Source: Naasia sp.
Lineage (GTDB): Bacteria > Actinomycetota > Actinomycetes > Actinomycetales > Microbacteriaceae
Assembly: GCF_025465545.1 (NCBI RefSeq)
Contig: NZ_JAODMK010000003.1
Coordinates: 89,999-153,998, forward strand
Reading direction: 5' to 3'
DNA length: 64,000 bases
The position numbers were made by a program, and so were the translations under genes. Positions within the stretch are counted from its first letter, which is position 1, and each line of letters starts with the position of its first letter. Shown here piece after piece: positions 19,239-28,872 of the stretch. The notes beneath the pieces were generated by a model that saw only the letters and a list, made by a program, of their open reading frames with translations, made no database searches and had not been told where the DNA came from.

Positions 19239-20072
19239 GTGGTGACCGGCACCACGATGTCCCCCACTCTCCCGCTCAACGACGGCCGCGCCATCCCGCA
19301 GGTGGGACTGGGCGTGTACAAGATCGCCGAGGAGGACATCGGTGGCGTGATCGCCGAGGCCCTCCGGATCGGCTACCGGCACATCGACACGGCCGCGCTC
19401 TACCACAACGAGCGCGGGGTCGGCAGGGCGGTGGCGGAGGCCGCGCTGCCGCGCGAGGAGCTGTTCGTCACGACGAAGCTCTGGAACGACGAGCACGGCT
19501 TCGACCGAGCGCTCCGGGCGTTCGACGAGAGCCTCGGCAAGCTCGGGCTCGACTATGTCGACCTCTACCTCATCCACTGGCCGGTGCCGAGCAAGGACCT
19601 CTACGTGGAGACCTGGCGGGCCCTCGAGCGGATCCGGGACGAGGGACGCGCGCGCTCGATCGGTGTCTCCAACTTCACCGAGGCGCACCTCGCCCGGCTG
19701 CTCACCGAGACCGAGACGGCCCCCGCCGTCAACCAGGTCGAGCTGCACCCCTGGCTGCCGCAGGACACGGTGCGTGAGTACGACCAGGCGCACGGCATCC
19801 TCACCGAGGCGTGGTCTCCGCTGGCCCGCGGCCGCTTCCTCGGCAACGAGGTGCTGGAGCGGATCGCCGCGAAGCACGGCAGGAGCGTCGCGCAGGTCGT
19901 GCTCCGGTGGCATCTCGATCACGGGAACGTGGTGATCCCCAAGTCGGTGACCCCGGCTCGGCTTCGCGAGAACTTCGACCTGTTCGACTTCTCCCTCGAC
20001 CTGGACGACCTGTCGGAGATCGCGTCGCTGGACTCCGGCGAGCGCACCGGCCGGCATCCGGACGAGGACTGA
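19239..20072 (+). CDS. Aldo/keto reductase
   Basis: LNDGRAIPQVGLGVYKIAEED...LGLDYVDLYLIHWPVP...SIGVSNF. Confidence 0.94.
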   Translation: MVTGTTMSPTLPLNDGRAIPQVGLGVYKIAEEDIGGVIAEALRIGYRHIDTAALYHNERGVGRAVAEAALPREELFVTTKLWNDEHGFDRALRAFDESLGKLGLDYVDLYLIHWPVPSKDLYVETWRALERIRDEGRARSIGVSNFTEAHLARLLTETETAPAVNQVELHPWLPQDTVREYDQAHGILTEAWSPLARGRFLGNEVLERIAAKHGRSVAQVVLRWHLDHGNVVIPKSVTPARLRENFDLFDFSLDLDDLSEIASLDSGERTGRHPDED

Positions 20073-20073
20073 C

Positions 20074-20817
20074 ATGGTCGCGCTGCCCCGCTACGCGAGC
20101 GGGCCGGGGGCGGGACGACCCGCGCTGCTCGTGCACGGGCTGTCGAGTGACGCCGCCGGCTGGTGGCGTGTGCAGGAGCACCTGGTCGGCGCGGGGTGGC
20201 GGGTGACGGCGGTCGATCTGCGCGGGCACGGCCGCGCGCCGCGTGCCGACTCGTACGGGATGGGCGACTACGCCGCGGATCTCGCCGAGGTGCGCGACGA
20301 GGGCGGGCCATGGGACGTGGTCCTCGGTCACTCGCTCGGGGCGTCCTCAAGCCTCCTCGCCGCCGTCGACCGACCGGGCTGGTCCCGGCGCCTCGTGCTC
20401 ATCGATCCCGTCGTGTCGATCGACGCGTCCGGCCTCGCCTCGATCGGCGCCGACGCCCTCGCCGAGAAGAGCGCGGCGACGCTCGAGTCGATCGCGGCAG
20501 CGCATCCGCGCTGGCATCGCCGGGACATCGAGGCGAAGGTCGCCGCGCTGGAGCGGGTCGATGCGGCTGCGATCGCCCTCACCGTCGCGGACCCCTCGGG
20601 GTGGCAGCTGCGCGATGCGCTCGCGTCGGTTCCGGTGCCCACGCTGCTGATCGCCGCCGACCCGGACCTCGGTGGCCTCCTCGACCCCGGGCACGCCGGC
20701 GAGGCGGCGGCCGCCAACTCCCGGATCACCGCGGCGAGCGTCGCGGGAGCCGGGCACAGCGTCCATCGCGAGGACGCCGACGCACTGCTCTCGCTCGTCG
20801 ATCGCTTCCTGGGCTGA
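20074..20817 (+). CDS. Alpha/beta hydrolase
   Basis: LLVHGLSSDAAGWWRVQEHL...VTAVDLRGHGRAP...VLGHSLGAS. Confidence 0.93.
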   Translation: MVALPRYASGPGAGRPALLVHGLSSDAAGWWRVQEHLVGAGWRVTAVDLRGHGRAPRADSYGMGDYAADLAEVRDEGGPWDVVLGHSLGASSSLLAAVDRPGWSRRLVLIDPVVSIDASGLASIGADALAEKSAATLESIAAAHPRWHRRDIEAKVAALERVDAAAIALTVADPSGWQLRDALASVPVPTLLIAADPDLGGLLDPGHAGEAAAANSRITAASVAGAGHSVHREDADALLSLVDRFLG

Positions 20818-20821
20818 CCGC

Positions 20822-21805
20822 CTACCAGCGTCCGTGCACGGCGGCGCGGAAGTGCCGATCGTAGATGTCGGCGACCGCGATGCGGAAGTCCTCACCCAGG
20901 TCGGGGACGGATCCCGCCGCCGCGTTCGCCCGCGCCTGCTCGGCGTTGCGCGCGCCCGGGATGACGGTGCTCACGCCCTCCAGCTGAGCGATCCAGGCCA
21001 GCGCCGCCTGCGCGGCCGTGAGCCCCTCCGGCGCGAGGGCGGCGAACGCCCGAGCGGCGCTGATCCCTGTCGCGAAGTCGACGCCGGCGAAGGTCTCCCC
21101 CACGTCGAAGGCTTCGCCGCTCCGGTTGTAGGTGCGGTGGTCGTTCTCCGCGAACGTCGTGCGCTCCGTGTACTTGGCGCTGAGCAGGCCGGAGGCGAGC
21201 GGGACACGGGCGATGATGCCCACCCCGGCCGCGGCGGCCGCGGGCAGCACCTCGTCGAGCGGCTTCAGCCGGAACGCGTTGAGGATGATCTGCACGGTCG
21301 CGGTGCCCGGCCGAGCGATCGCGGTGAGCGCTTGGCTCGTCTCCTCGACGCTCACGCCGTACGCGGCGATGGCGCCGTCCGCGACCAGGGTGTCGAGGGC
21401 GTCGAAGACCTCGTCCGAGAGGTACACCGCGGTGGGCGGGCAGTGCAGCTGCACGAGGTCGAGGGTGTCGACGCCGAGGTTCTTGCGGGAGCGATCGGTC
21501 CAGGCGCGGAAGTTCTCGAGGACGTAGTTCTCGGGCAGCTGGTCGACGCGACGCCCCATCTTGGTGCCCACCGTGAGGCCTGCTTCCGGGTTCGCGGCCA
21601 CGAACTCGCCGACGAACCGCTCACTGCGGCCGTCGCCGTAGACGTCCGCGGTGTCGTAGAAGGTGACGCCCGACTCGAGCGACGCGTCGAGGACCTTCCG
21701 GGCATCCGCCGGGGTCACATCTCCCCAGTCGGCACCGAGCTGCCAAGTGCCGAGCCCGATCACCGAGACGGTGCGGCCGGTCCTGCCGAGGATGCGGGTG
21801 TCCAT
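20822..21805 (-). CDS. Aldo/keto reductase
   Basis: MDTRILGRTGRTVSVIGLGTWQLGADWG...TLDLVQLHCPP. Confidence 0.94.
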   Translation of the reverse strand: MDTRILGRTGRTVSVIGLGTWQLGADWGDVTPADARKVLDASLESGVTFYDTADVYGDGRSERFVGEFVAANPEAGLTVGTKMGRRVDQLPENYVLENFRAWTDRSRKNLGVDTLDLVQLHCPPTAVYLSDEVFDALDTLVADGAIAAYGVSVEETSQALTAIARPGTATVQIILNAFRLKPLDEVLPAAAAAGVGIIARVPLASGLLSAKYTERTTFAENDHRTYNRSGEAFDVGETFAGVDFATGISAARAFAALAPEGLTAAQAALAWIAQLEGVSTVIPGARNAEQARANAAAGSVPDLGEDFRIAVADIYDRHFRAAVHGRW

Positions 21806-21965
21806 GGTTCTCCTTGTCCTCGACCGGCGGCGCGGTCGGTGTCCGGCGCCGAGCGCGCCTTCCTCCTTTCTACCCGCTCCGCCGGACCTCGGATCGCGGG
21901 AGCGAATCGGTAACGATCACCGGCAACCGAACACGAGGGATGCTCGCAGTTCTACTGTCGGCCAC

Positions 21966-22868
21966 ATGACTCGTCGACTCCGCTGCATCGCCGCGGCTGC
22001 GCTCGTGCTCGGCCTCGCCGGCTGCTCCTCGGTGGGTGCCGGAGGCAGCAGCTCAGGGGCGGACGGCGGCGGGGCCGGCGAGCCGGGCGTGGCCCAGCCC
22101 GGGGTCGTGCAGCCGGGCGCCGCGGGCGGCGAGGACAGCGGCCGACGCGACGTCATCGTCACGGGCGAGCTCAGCGTCATCTCGCCGGATCCGCTGAAGG
22201 CGGCCGACGACGCCCGGAAGATCGTGCAGGCGGCGGGCGGCCGGCTGGACGGCGTGACGAAGCAGCCGGCGAACGACTTCCAGGACGCGAGCGCTCAGCT
22301 CATCACGCGCATTCCCACCGATCGCCTCGACGCGACCCTCTCGCAGCTGCAGGATCTCGGTGAGGTGGGCTCCCTGACGACCTCGTCGTCCGACGTGACG
22401 CAGGTCACGACCGACCTCGATGCGCGGATCTCGAGCCTTCAGGCGTCCGTCGGACGTCTCCGTGACCTGATCGGCAGCGCCGCGGACACCGCGGACCTGA
22501 TCGCGATCGAGAAGGCGCTGAGCGACAGGGAGGCCGAGCTGGAGAGCCTCACCGCTCAGCGGAACCGGCTGGGCGACCAGGTGGACTACGCGACCATCAC
22601 GGTCTCGTTCACGACACCCGCCGCCGCTCCCGATTCGGCGCCCACCGACTTCTGGGGGGCGGTCGCCGCGGGGTTCGGAGCGCTGATGGCGGCCCTGACC
22701 GCGGCAGGCCTCGCGTTCGGCGCGGCCCTTCCCTGGCTGATCTTCCTCGGTCTGCTGGCGCTGCTGGTGCTTCTGGCCGTCCGCCTGCTCCGCGGCGCTT
22801 CCCGGCGTGCGCGGTCCGTCCCTCCCGGCGCCGACCTGCCAGAAAATCCCGTTGTCCGGTCCCGATAG
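21966..22868 (+). CDS. DUF4349 domain lipoprotein
   Basis: Lipobox VLGLAGCSS; DVIVTGELSVISPDPLKAADDARKIVQAAGGRLDG; C-terminal TM. Confidence 0.88.
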   Translation: MTRRLRCIAAAALVLGLAGCSSVGAGGSSSGADGGGAGEPGVAQPGVVQPGAAGGEDSGRRDVIVTGELSVISPDPLKAADDARKIVQAAGGRLDGVTKQPANDFQDASAQLITRIPTDRLDATLSQLQDLGEVGSLTTSSSDVTQVTTDLDARISSLQASVGRLRDLIGSAADTADLIAIEKALSDREAELESLTAQRNRLGDQVDYATITVSFTTPAAAPDSAPTDFWGAVAAGFGALMAALTAAGLAFGAALPWLIFLGLLALLVLLAVRLLRGASRRARSVPPGADLPENPVVRSR

Positions 22869-22934
22869 ACGGGATTCTGTGGCGCGTCGCGCCCACCCGC
22901 GGACCGCCGCCGGGGCCGATCGGAGGGCAGGGGG

Positions 22935-23801
22935 CTAGAGCAGGTGGCGGGGAACCCGGCGGCGGCGCACGATGACCGCGGCCACGCCGCAGCCGGCACT
23001 GGCGGCCGTCATCGCCACGATGAGCGCCAGCAGACCCGAGTCGCTCGGGGAGGGAAGAGGGGCGCCCTCTGCGCTCGTCTCGGTCGCCAGAAGTCGCGTG
23101 TTCGGCTCGACGACGGCGGGGACCGCGGACTTGGCTTCCTCGATCGCCTGGGTGGCCGCCGTCGCCTGCAGGCTGGTCAGCGCCGGCCCCTTCGGAGCCA
23201 CGGCCACCTTCGGTGCCGCCGTCACGACGGGCGCGGACGAGGAGGCGTCGGTCGCACTCGACGGCGCATCACGGGACCCGGAACTGGTCGCCGATGCGGA
23301 ACCCGAGGGGTCCGACTTCGTGGCGGGCTTCGAGGTCTCGGGCTGGCTGGCGCTCGGCTGCGACCCGCTCGGCTTCGCCGGCGCGGTCGCCGGCTTCGGC
23401 GCGGTCGCCGGCTTCGGCGCGGTCGGGGTGGTGGCGGGAGGCTCGGACGTCTCGGACGGGGGCGCGGGGTCGGTCGCCGCCGGGGGCGGCCCCTGCGCAG
23501 GAGGAGGAGGGTCCCCGGCGGGGGGCGTCGTGTCGGCGGGTGCGGGAGTCGTCGGCACCGGGTCGGGGTCCGGGATGGCGGGCGGGTCCACAGGGGGGCA
23601 GGAGGGATCCAGCGGCAGCGCAGCGCAGTCGACCGGGAGGTCGACGACGCTGGTCACATGCATGCCCAGTGCGACGGCGCTCCCGGCGCCGGCTCCCACA
23701 AGCCCCCCGGCGAGGGCGACGCTCACGGCGACGCGCGCGAACACAGATCCCCCGCGCACTCGACCCCCAGCCTGTCGTCCTCGTCCCCCCGGCACGATCA
23801 C
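22935..23801 (-). CDS. Secreted, C-terminally anchored Pro/Ala/Thr-rich surface protein
   Basis: Signal peptide, PPAGDPPPPAQGPPP / KPATAPKPATAPAKPS low-complexity region, C-terminal TM plus RRRR. Confidence 0.7.
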   Translation of the reverse strand: MIVPGGRGRQAGGRVRGGSVFARVAVSVALAGGLVGAGAGSAVALGMHVTSVVDLPVDCAALPLDPSCPPVDPPAIPDPDPVPTTPAPADTTPPAGDPPPPAQGPPPAATDPAPPSETSEPPATTPTAPKPATAPKPATAPAKPSGSQPSASQPETSKPATKSDPSGSASATSSGSRDAPSSATDASSSAPVVTAAPKVAVAPKGPALTSLQATAATQAIEEAKSAVPAVVEPNTRLLATETSAEGAPLPSPSDSGLLALIVAMTAASAGCGVAAVIVRRRRVPRHLL

Positions 23802-23852
23802 CTATCCTGCGCGAACTCCTCGCGACTCGCCAGACCGAAGCCCGAATGTCCC

Positions 23853-24296
23853 TCACTCGAAGGCAGACCCGGCCACGAGGGTCAGCAGCGCTTCGGCGTA
23901 CGCATCGTCCGCGCTCTCGGCCGAGAACGTCAGCGCCTCGCCGCGGAGCACGATGTCGACCTCGAACACCTCCGCCTCATCCGTGCCCGCGCGCCGCAGC
24001 GCCCGGAATGTGGCACGCAGCAGCTCGCGCAGCTGGTCCTCGCGCGGCAGCCAGAGGGCGTCGTCCATGGCGACCGAGTCGAGTGCCCACTCCGTGGTGC
24101 CGTTGAAGCCGAGGATGGTGCCGGTCGGGTAGCTGTGCGCTTCCACGGTCATCTCGCTGATCGTGAACACGTCGCCGAGCGTCTCCGCCAGATCGAGGCT
24201 GAACCGGTCGCCCGATGCAGGCTTCCAGCGCAGGCCTGCCGTTCGGAGGGCACGGGCGAGCGGCACGGAGATCACCGGGTCATTATCGGCGCTCAT
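23853..24296 (-). CDS. Conserved hypothetical protein
   Basis: 147 aa ORF with consistent coding-type composition, MSADNDPVISVPLARALRTAGLRWKPASGDRFSLD. Confidence 0.75.
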   Translation of the reverse strand: MSADNDPVISVPLARALRTAGLRWKPASGDRFSLDLAETLGDVFTISEMTVEAHSYPTGTILGFNGTTEWALDSVAMDDALWLPREDQLRELLRATFRALRRAGTDEAEVFEVDIVLRGEALTFSAESADDAYAEALLTLVAGSAFE

Positions 24297-24340
24297 CCTG
24301 TCCGGTGCAGAGGCGAGGCGTTCAGGGAGAGAATTCCAGG

Positions 24341-25246
24341 GTGACCCCTCTCTCCGGCATCCAGTCCAGCATCGAGTCCGGCGACTACACCGCCGACATC
24401 GCCAGCATCGGCTCCACCCTGCGCACCCTTCGGCACAAGGGGCGCGACCTCGTGCGGGCGTTCGACGAGAACGAGGTGCGGCCCCGCTACCTGGGTGCCA
24501 CGCTCGTCCCCTGGCCGAACCGGGTGGTCGATGGCCGGTACAGCTTCGCGGGCGAGAACCAGCAGCTGGCCATCACCGAGCCCGAGCGCGGGCACGCCCT
24601 GCACGGTCTCGCGGTCTGGCTCGACTGGGCGGTGGTCGAGCAGACCGGCGATTCGGTCACGCTCGCCGTCACCGTGCCACCCCAGAGCGGCTACCCGCAC
24701 CGGGTGCAGGTGAGCGTGCGCTACCGGCTCGACGAGCAGGGCCTGGAGTGCGCCATGACCGCGACCAACACCGGTGAATCCCCTGCGCCCTTCGGCACGG
24801 CGGCCCACCCCTACCTGGTGGCAGGCGACGGCCTCATCGACGACTGGACGCTGCTCCTGCCGGCGGCCGAGGTCCTCGAGGTGGATGAGCGGCTCTCGCC
24901 GGTCGCGCTCGTGCCGGTCCCGGAGAAGCTGGACTTCCGGACGGAACGGCCGATCGGCGACACCCGGATGGACCACGCCTTCACTGCGCTCGAACGCGGA
25001 GCGGACGGCCGCGCTGTCGTCCACGCGACCGCTCCCTCGGGCACCGGCGTCGCACTGAGCTGGGGCCCCGAATACTCCTGGGTCCAGGTCTTCACGTCCG
25101 ACCTTCCTGACCCGGGGCTGAACCGCCGGGCCATCGCGGTGGAGGCGATGACCTGCCCGCCCGACGCGTTCAACTCGGGCACGGATCTCCTGATCCTCCA
25201 GCCGGGGGCGAGCTTCACGGGATCCTGGCGGATCAGCGCGCTCTGA
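24341..25246 (+). CDS. Aldose 1-epimerase family protein
   Basis: RPRYLGATLVPWPNRVVDGRYSFAGENQQL...HGLAVWLDW...GTAAHPYL. Confidence 0.92.
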   Translation: MTPLSGIQSSIESGDYTADIASIGSTLRTLRHKGRDLVRAFDENEVRPRYLGATLVPWPNRVVDGRYSFAGENQQLAITEPERGHALHGLAVWLDWAVVEQTGDSVTLAVTVPPQSGYPHRVQVSVRYRLDEQGLECAMTATNTGESPAPFGTAAHPYLVAGDGLIDDWTLLLPAAEVLEVDERLSPVALVPVPEKLDFRTERPIGDTRMDHAFTALERGADGRAVVHATAPSGTGVALSWGPEYSWVQVFTSDLPDPGLNRRAIAVEAMTCPPDAFNSGTDLLILQPGASFTGSWRISAL

Positions 25247-25449
25247 GTCCGGCCGCCGTCCCACGGCAGGATGCCGTCGCGCGAGAAGAGGAGCCGTCAT
25301 GGCAGTCACCGACGTCAGCGAGGCGCTCGCCGGCTCCTGACCGCGAGCCTCCGCTCGGCGCTGCTCTCAGCCTGCCCGGATCCAGTGCCCACTCTCGTGC
25401 GCGGGTCAACTCCCTTCCGCGGACCCCCGGTGCGGCCTAGCGTCCGAGC

Positions 25450-26880
25450 ATGGAGTGGTTCTCGGCCACGGACTACGACTTCGCCCGGCAGGTCCTGCAG
25501 CGAGGCGTCGCGGCCGTCTTCCTGATCGCCTTCCTCTCCACGGCGGCGCAGTTCCCTGCGCTCCTCGGCGAGCACGGCCTGCTGCCGGTGCCCCGCCTCC
25601 TGGCCAGGGCCGGCACGACCCTCGGGCCGACGCTGTTCCGGTGGCGCTACTCCGACCGCCTGCTCCGGATCGTCGCGTGCACGGGAGCCGGCATCGCGGT
25701 CCTGCTGGTCGCCGGACTGCCGCAGCTCGGCCCTCCGTGGGTGCCGCTCCTCGCGTTCCTCGCCCTCTGGGGCCTGTACCTGTCGATCGTCGACGTCGGC
25801 CAGACGTTCTACGGCTTCGGCTGGGAGACGCTCCTGCTCGAGGCGGGATTCACGGTCGCCTTCCTCGGCTCCGACCAGGTGCCGCCCCCGACGACGATCC
25901 TGCTTCTCCTCGCCTGGCTGGTCTTCCGCCTCGAGTTCGGTGCCGGGCTCATCAAGGTGCGCGGCGACGAGGCCTGGCGCGACCTGACCGCGCTCTACTA
26001 CCACCACGAGACCCAGCCGATGCCGAACATGATGAGCAGGTCCGCCCACCTGCTGCCGGCGCCCGTGCACCGCCTCGAGGTGCTCGGCAATCACATCACC
26101 CAGCTGATCGTGCCGTTCTTCCTGTTCGCACCCCAGCCGATCGCCAGCGTCGCCGGCCTGATCGTGGTCCTGACCCAGCTGTGGCTCGTGGTCAGCGGCA
26201 ACTTCGCCTGGCTGAACGCGCTCACGATGATCCTCGCCTTCTCGGTCGTCAGCGACAGCGTGATCGAGGCCCTGCTCCCGATCGGCCGCATCGGCTTCGC
26301 CGAGCCGGTTCCGCTGCCCCTGTACTGGCTCGTCGTCACCCTTCTCGTCACCGGTCTGCTCGTGCTGCTGAGCTGGTGGCCCGCGCGCAACCTGCTGTCC
26401 CGCAACCAGCTGATGAACGCGAGCTTCAACCGCTGGCACCTCGTCAACGCCTACGGCGCGTTCGGCAGCGTCACCCGGCGCCGCTACGAGGTGATCGTGG
26501 AGGGCGCGGACGCCGCGCGTCCCCGCGAGGACGACTGGCAGGAGTACGAGTTCAAGGGCAAGCCGGGCGATCCGCACCGCATGCCCCGCCAGTTCGCGCC
26601 CTACCACCTGCGCCTCGACTGGCTGATGTGGTTCCTGCCGCTCGGCGGCGACAGCCGCTGGTTCACCGTCTTCCTGCGCAAGCTGCTCGAAGCGGACCCG
26701 GCCGTGCTGCGCCTGCTGCGCAGGGATCCGTTCGCCGGCGCCCCCCCGCGCTGGATCCGTGCGCGCCTGTTCAGCTACCGGTTCACGACCCGGGCCGAGA
26801 AGCGCGACACCGGGGACTGGTGGGTGCGGGAACCGGTGCAGACGGTCGTCCGGCCGATCCGCCTGCAGGACGTGGCCTGA
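25450..26880 (+). CDS. Lipase maturation factor family protein
   Basis: FSATDYDFARQVLQRGVAAVFLIAFLSTAAQFPALLGEHGLLPVPRLL; RLEFGAGLIKVRGDEAWRDLTAL. Confidence 0.9.
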   Translation: MEWFSATDYDFARQVLQRGVAAVFLIAFLSTAAQFPALLGEHGLLPVPRLLARAGTTLGPTLFRWRYSDRLLRIVACTGAGIAVLLVAGLPQLGPPWVPLLAFLALWGLYLSIVDVGQTFYGFGWETLLLEAGFTVAFLGSDQVPPPTTILLLLAWLVFRLEFGAGLIKVRGDEAWRDLTALYYHHETQPMPNMMSRSAHLLPAPVHRLEVLGNHITQLIVPFFLFAPQPIASVAGLIVVLTQLWLVVSGNFAWLNALTMILAFSVVSDSVIEALLPIGRIGFAEPVPLPLYWLVVTLLVTGLLVLLSWWPARNLLSRNQLMNASFNRWHLVNAYGAFGSVTRRRYEVIVEGADAARPREDDWQEYEFKGKPGDPHRMPRQFAPYHLRLDWLMWFLPLGGDSRWFTVFLRKLLEADPAVLRLLRRDPFAGAPPRWIRARLFSYRFTTRAEKRDTGDWWVREPVQTVVRPIRLQDVA

Positions 26881-27017
26881 TCCGCAGCAGCGGCTGGCCC
26901 TACCGGAGCCCTAGAGCGTCGGGCACGGTCGGCGCAACGAGTGGTGGACATCCATCTTCGCGGCCTAGCGTCGGACACCGGTGATGCCCCGGAAGGCCGC
27001 CCGCGAGAGGATCTGCG

Positions 27018-28868
27018 ATGCCCGCCCCCACGACTCCGATCGAGGACTACGCCATCATCGGCGACTGCCACACCGCTGCGCTCATCTCCCGCGGCGGCTC
27101 CATGGACTGGCTCTGCATGCCCCGGTTCGACGCCCCATCCCTGTTCGGCGCTCTTCTCGACAGCGCCGAGGCGGGGCACTGGAGCCTCGCCCCCACCGAC
27201 GAGGCGGCGACGGTGCAGCGCGCCTACCTCCCCGGCACCTTCGTGCTGCGATCGGTGTGGCGAACGGCCGGCGGCGAGGCGGAGGTCCTCGAGTTCATGC
27301 CGATGCTGGACCGTCGCGCCAACATCGTCCGCCGTGTCAGGGGACTGTCGGGCACGGTCGAGTTCAGGGAGCGGATCCGGATCCGCTTCGCCTACGGCGA
27401 GGCGGTCCCCTGGGTGCGCCAGATCCCGTACCACGGCGGCAACGCACTGGTCGCCACCGCGGGTCCGGACGCGGTGGTCGTGCGCGGGCCCCGCCTCACG
27501 GCCTCGGGCCTCGCGCACTCGGCCACCTTCGCCGTCGGCGAGGGCGACACGGTGGACCTGGTCCTCACCTGGTATCCGTCGCATCGGGAGCCGCCCGCTC
27601 CCGTCGACGTCGACAAGGGGCTCGAGCGCACCACCCGCTGGTGGACGGACTGGGCGGCGCGCAGCGAGCCGCCGTCGCCGTTCGACGAGGCGGTGCAGCG
27701 GTCACTGCTCGTGCTGCGGGCGCTCACCCACGAGGACACGGGCGGGATCGTCGCCGCGGCGACCACGAGCCTCCCCGAGTCGGCGGGCGGCGAGCGCAAC
27801 TGGGACTACCGCTACGTGTGGCTGCGGGACGCAGCTCTCACCATCGAGGTCCTGATGACCCACGGGTACCGCGAGGAGGCCGAGAAGTGGCGCACCTGGC
27901 TGCTGCGCGCCATCGCCGGGGACCCGGCCGACGTGCAGATCATGTACGGCATCGGCGGCGAGCGCCGGCTGGCGGAGTACGAGCTGCCCCACCTGAGCGG
28001 GCACGGCGGAGCGGTCCCCGTCAGGGTCGGCAACGCCGCCTACCTGCAGCGCCAGTGGGACATCTTCGGCGAGGTGATGATCGCCCTGCACTCCGCCCGC
28101 AAGGCCGGCATGGACGAGTCCCGGTTCTCCTGGCCGCTGCAGCGAGCGCTGCTCGGCTTCCTGGAGCAGAACTGGGAGCAGCCGGACCGCGGCATCTGGG
28201 AGATCCGCGGCCAGGAGCAGCACTTCACGCACTCCCGGGCCATGGTGTGGGCCGCCTTCGATCGGGCGGTGCGCGGCGTTCGCGAGTTCGGACTCGACGG
28301 GCCGGTCGAGCGCTGGGAGACACTCCGCGACCGGGTGCGCGACGAGATCTACGAACGGGGCTTCGACACCGAGCGGAACACCTTCGTGCAGCACTACGGG
28401 GCGCCGGGAGTGGACGCCGCCCTCCTGCAGCTGCCGCAGATCGGCTTTCTCGCGGCCGACGACCCGAAGATGCTCGGCACGGTGAAGGCGATGGAGGAGG
28501 AGCTGATGACCGACGGCCTGCTGCTCCGCTACCGCACCGAGTCAGGAGTGGACGGGCTCTCCGGCACCGAGCATCCGTTCCTCGCCTGCTCGTTCTGGCT
28601 GGTGGAGCAGTACGCCGCATCCGGCAGGGTCGACGACGCCCGCCGCCTGATGGAGCGGCTCGTGTCCTTCCGCAACGACGTGGGACTGCTCAGCGAGGAG
28701 TACGACACCGGCAACCGCACGCAGATGGGCAACACCCCGCAGGCGCTGTCGCACCTCACGCTGGTGCGCGCGGCCGATGCGATCGCGGCGGCGGAGCGGG
28801 GCAACGAGGACCGGCTGCCGTTCGTGCGCGGCAAGGACGAGGACCGTCAGCAGGACGACCGGTCCTGA
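27018..28868 (+). CDS. Glycoside hydrolase family 15 protein (glucoamylase/trehalase-like)
   Basis: IEDYAIIGDCHTAALISRGGSMDWLCMPRFDAPSLFGALLD; NWDYRYVWLRDAALT. Confidence 0.93.
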   Translation: MPAPTTPIEDYAIIGDCHTAALISRGGSMDWLCMPRFDAPSLFGALLDSAEAGHWSLAPTDEAATVQRAYLPGTFVLRSVWRTAGGEAEVLEFMPMLDRRANIVRRVRGLSGTVEFRERIRIRFAYGEAVPWVRQIPYHGGNALVATAGPDAVVVRGPRLTASGLAHSATFAVGEGDTVDLVLTWYPSHREPPAPVDVDKGLERTTRWWTDWAARSEPPSPFDEAVQRSLLVLRALTHEDTGGIVAAATTSLPESAGGERNWDYRYVWLRDAALTIEVLMTHGYREEAEKWRTWLLRAIAGDPADVQIMYGIGGERRLAEYELPHLSGHGGAVPVRVGNAAYLQRQWDIFGEVMIALHSARKAGMDESRFSWPLQRALLGFLEQNWEQPDRGIWEIRGQEQHFTHSRAMVWAAFDRAVRGVREFGLDGPVERWETLRDRVRDEIYERGFDTERNTFVQHYGAPGVDAALLQLPQIGFLAADDPKMLGTVKAMEEELMTDGLLLRYRTESGVDGLSGTEHPFLACSFWLVEQYAASGRVDDARRLMERLVSFRNDVGLLSEEYDTGNRTQMGNTPQALSHLTLVRAADAIAAAERGNEDRLPFVRGKDEDRQQDDRS

Positions 28869-28872
28869 CGCC

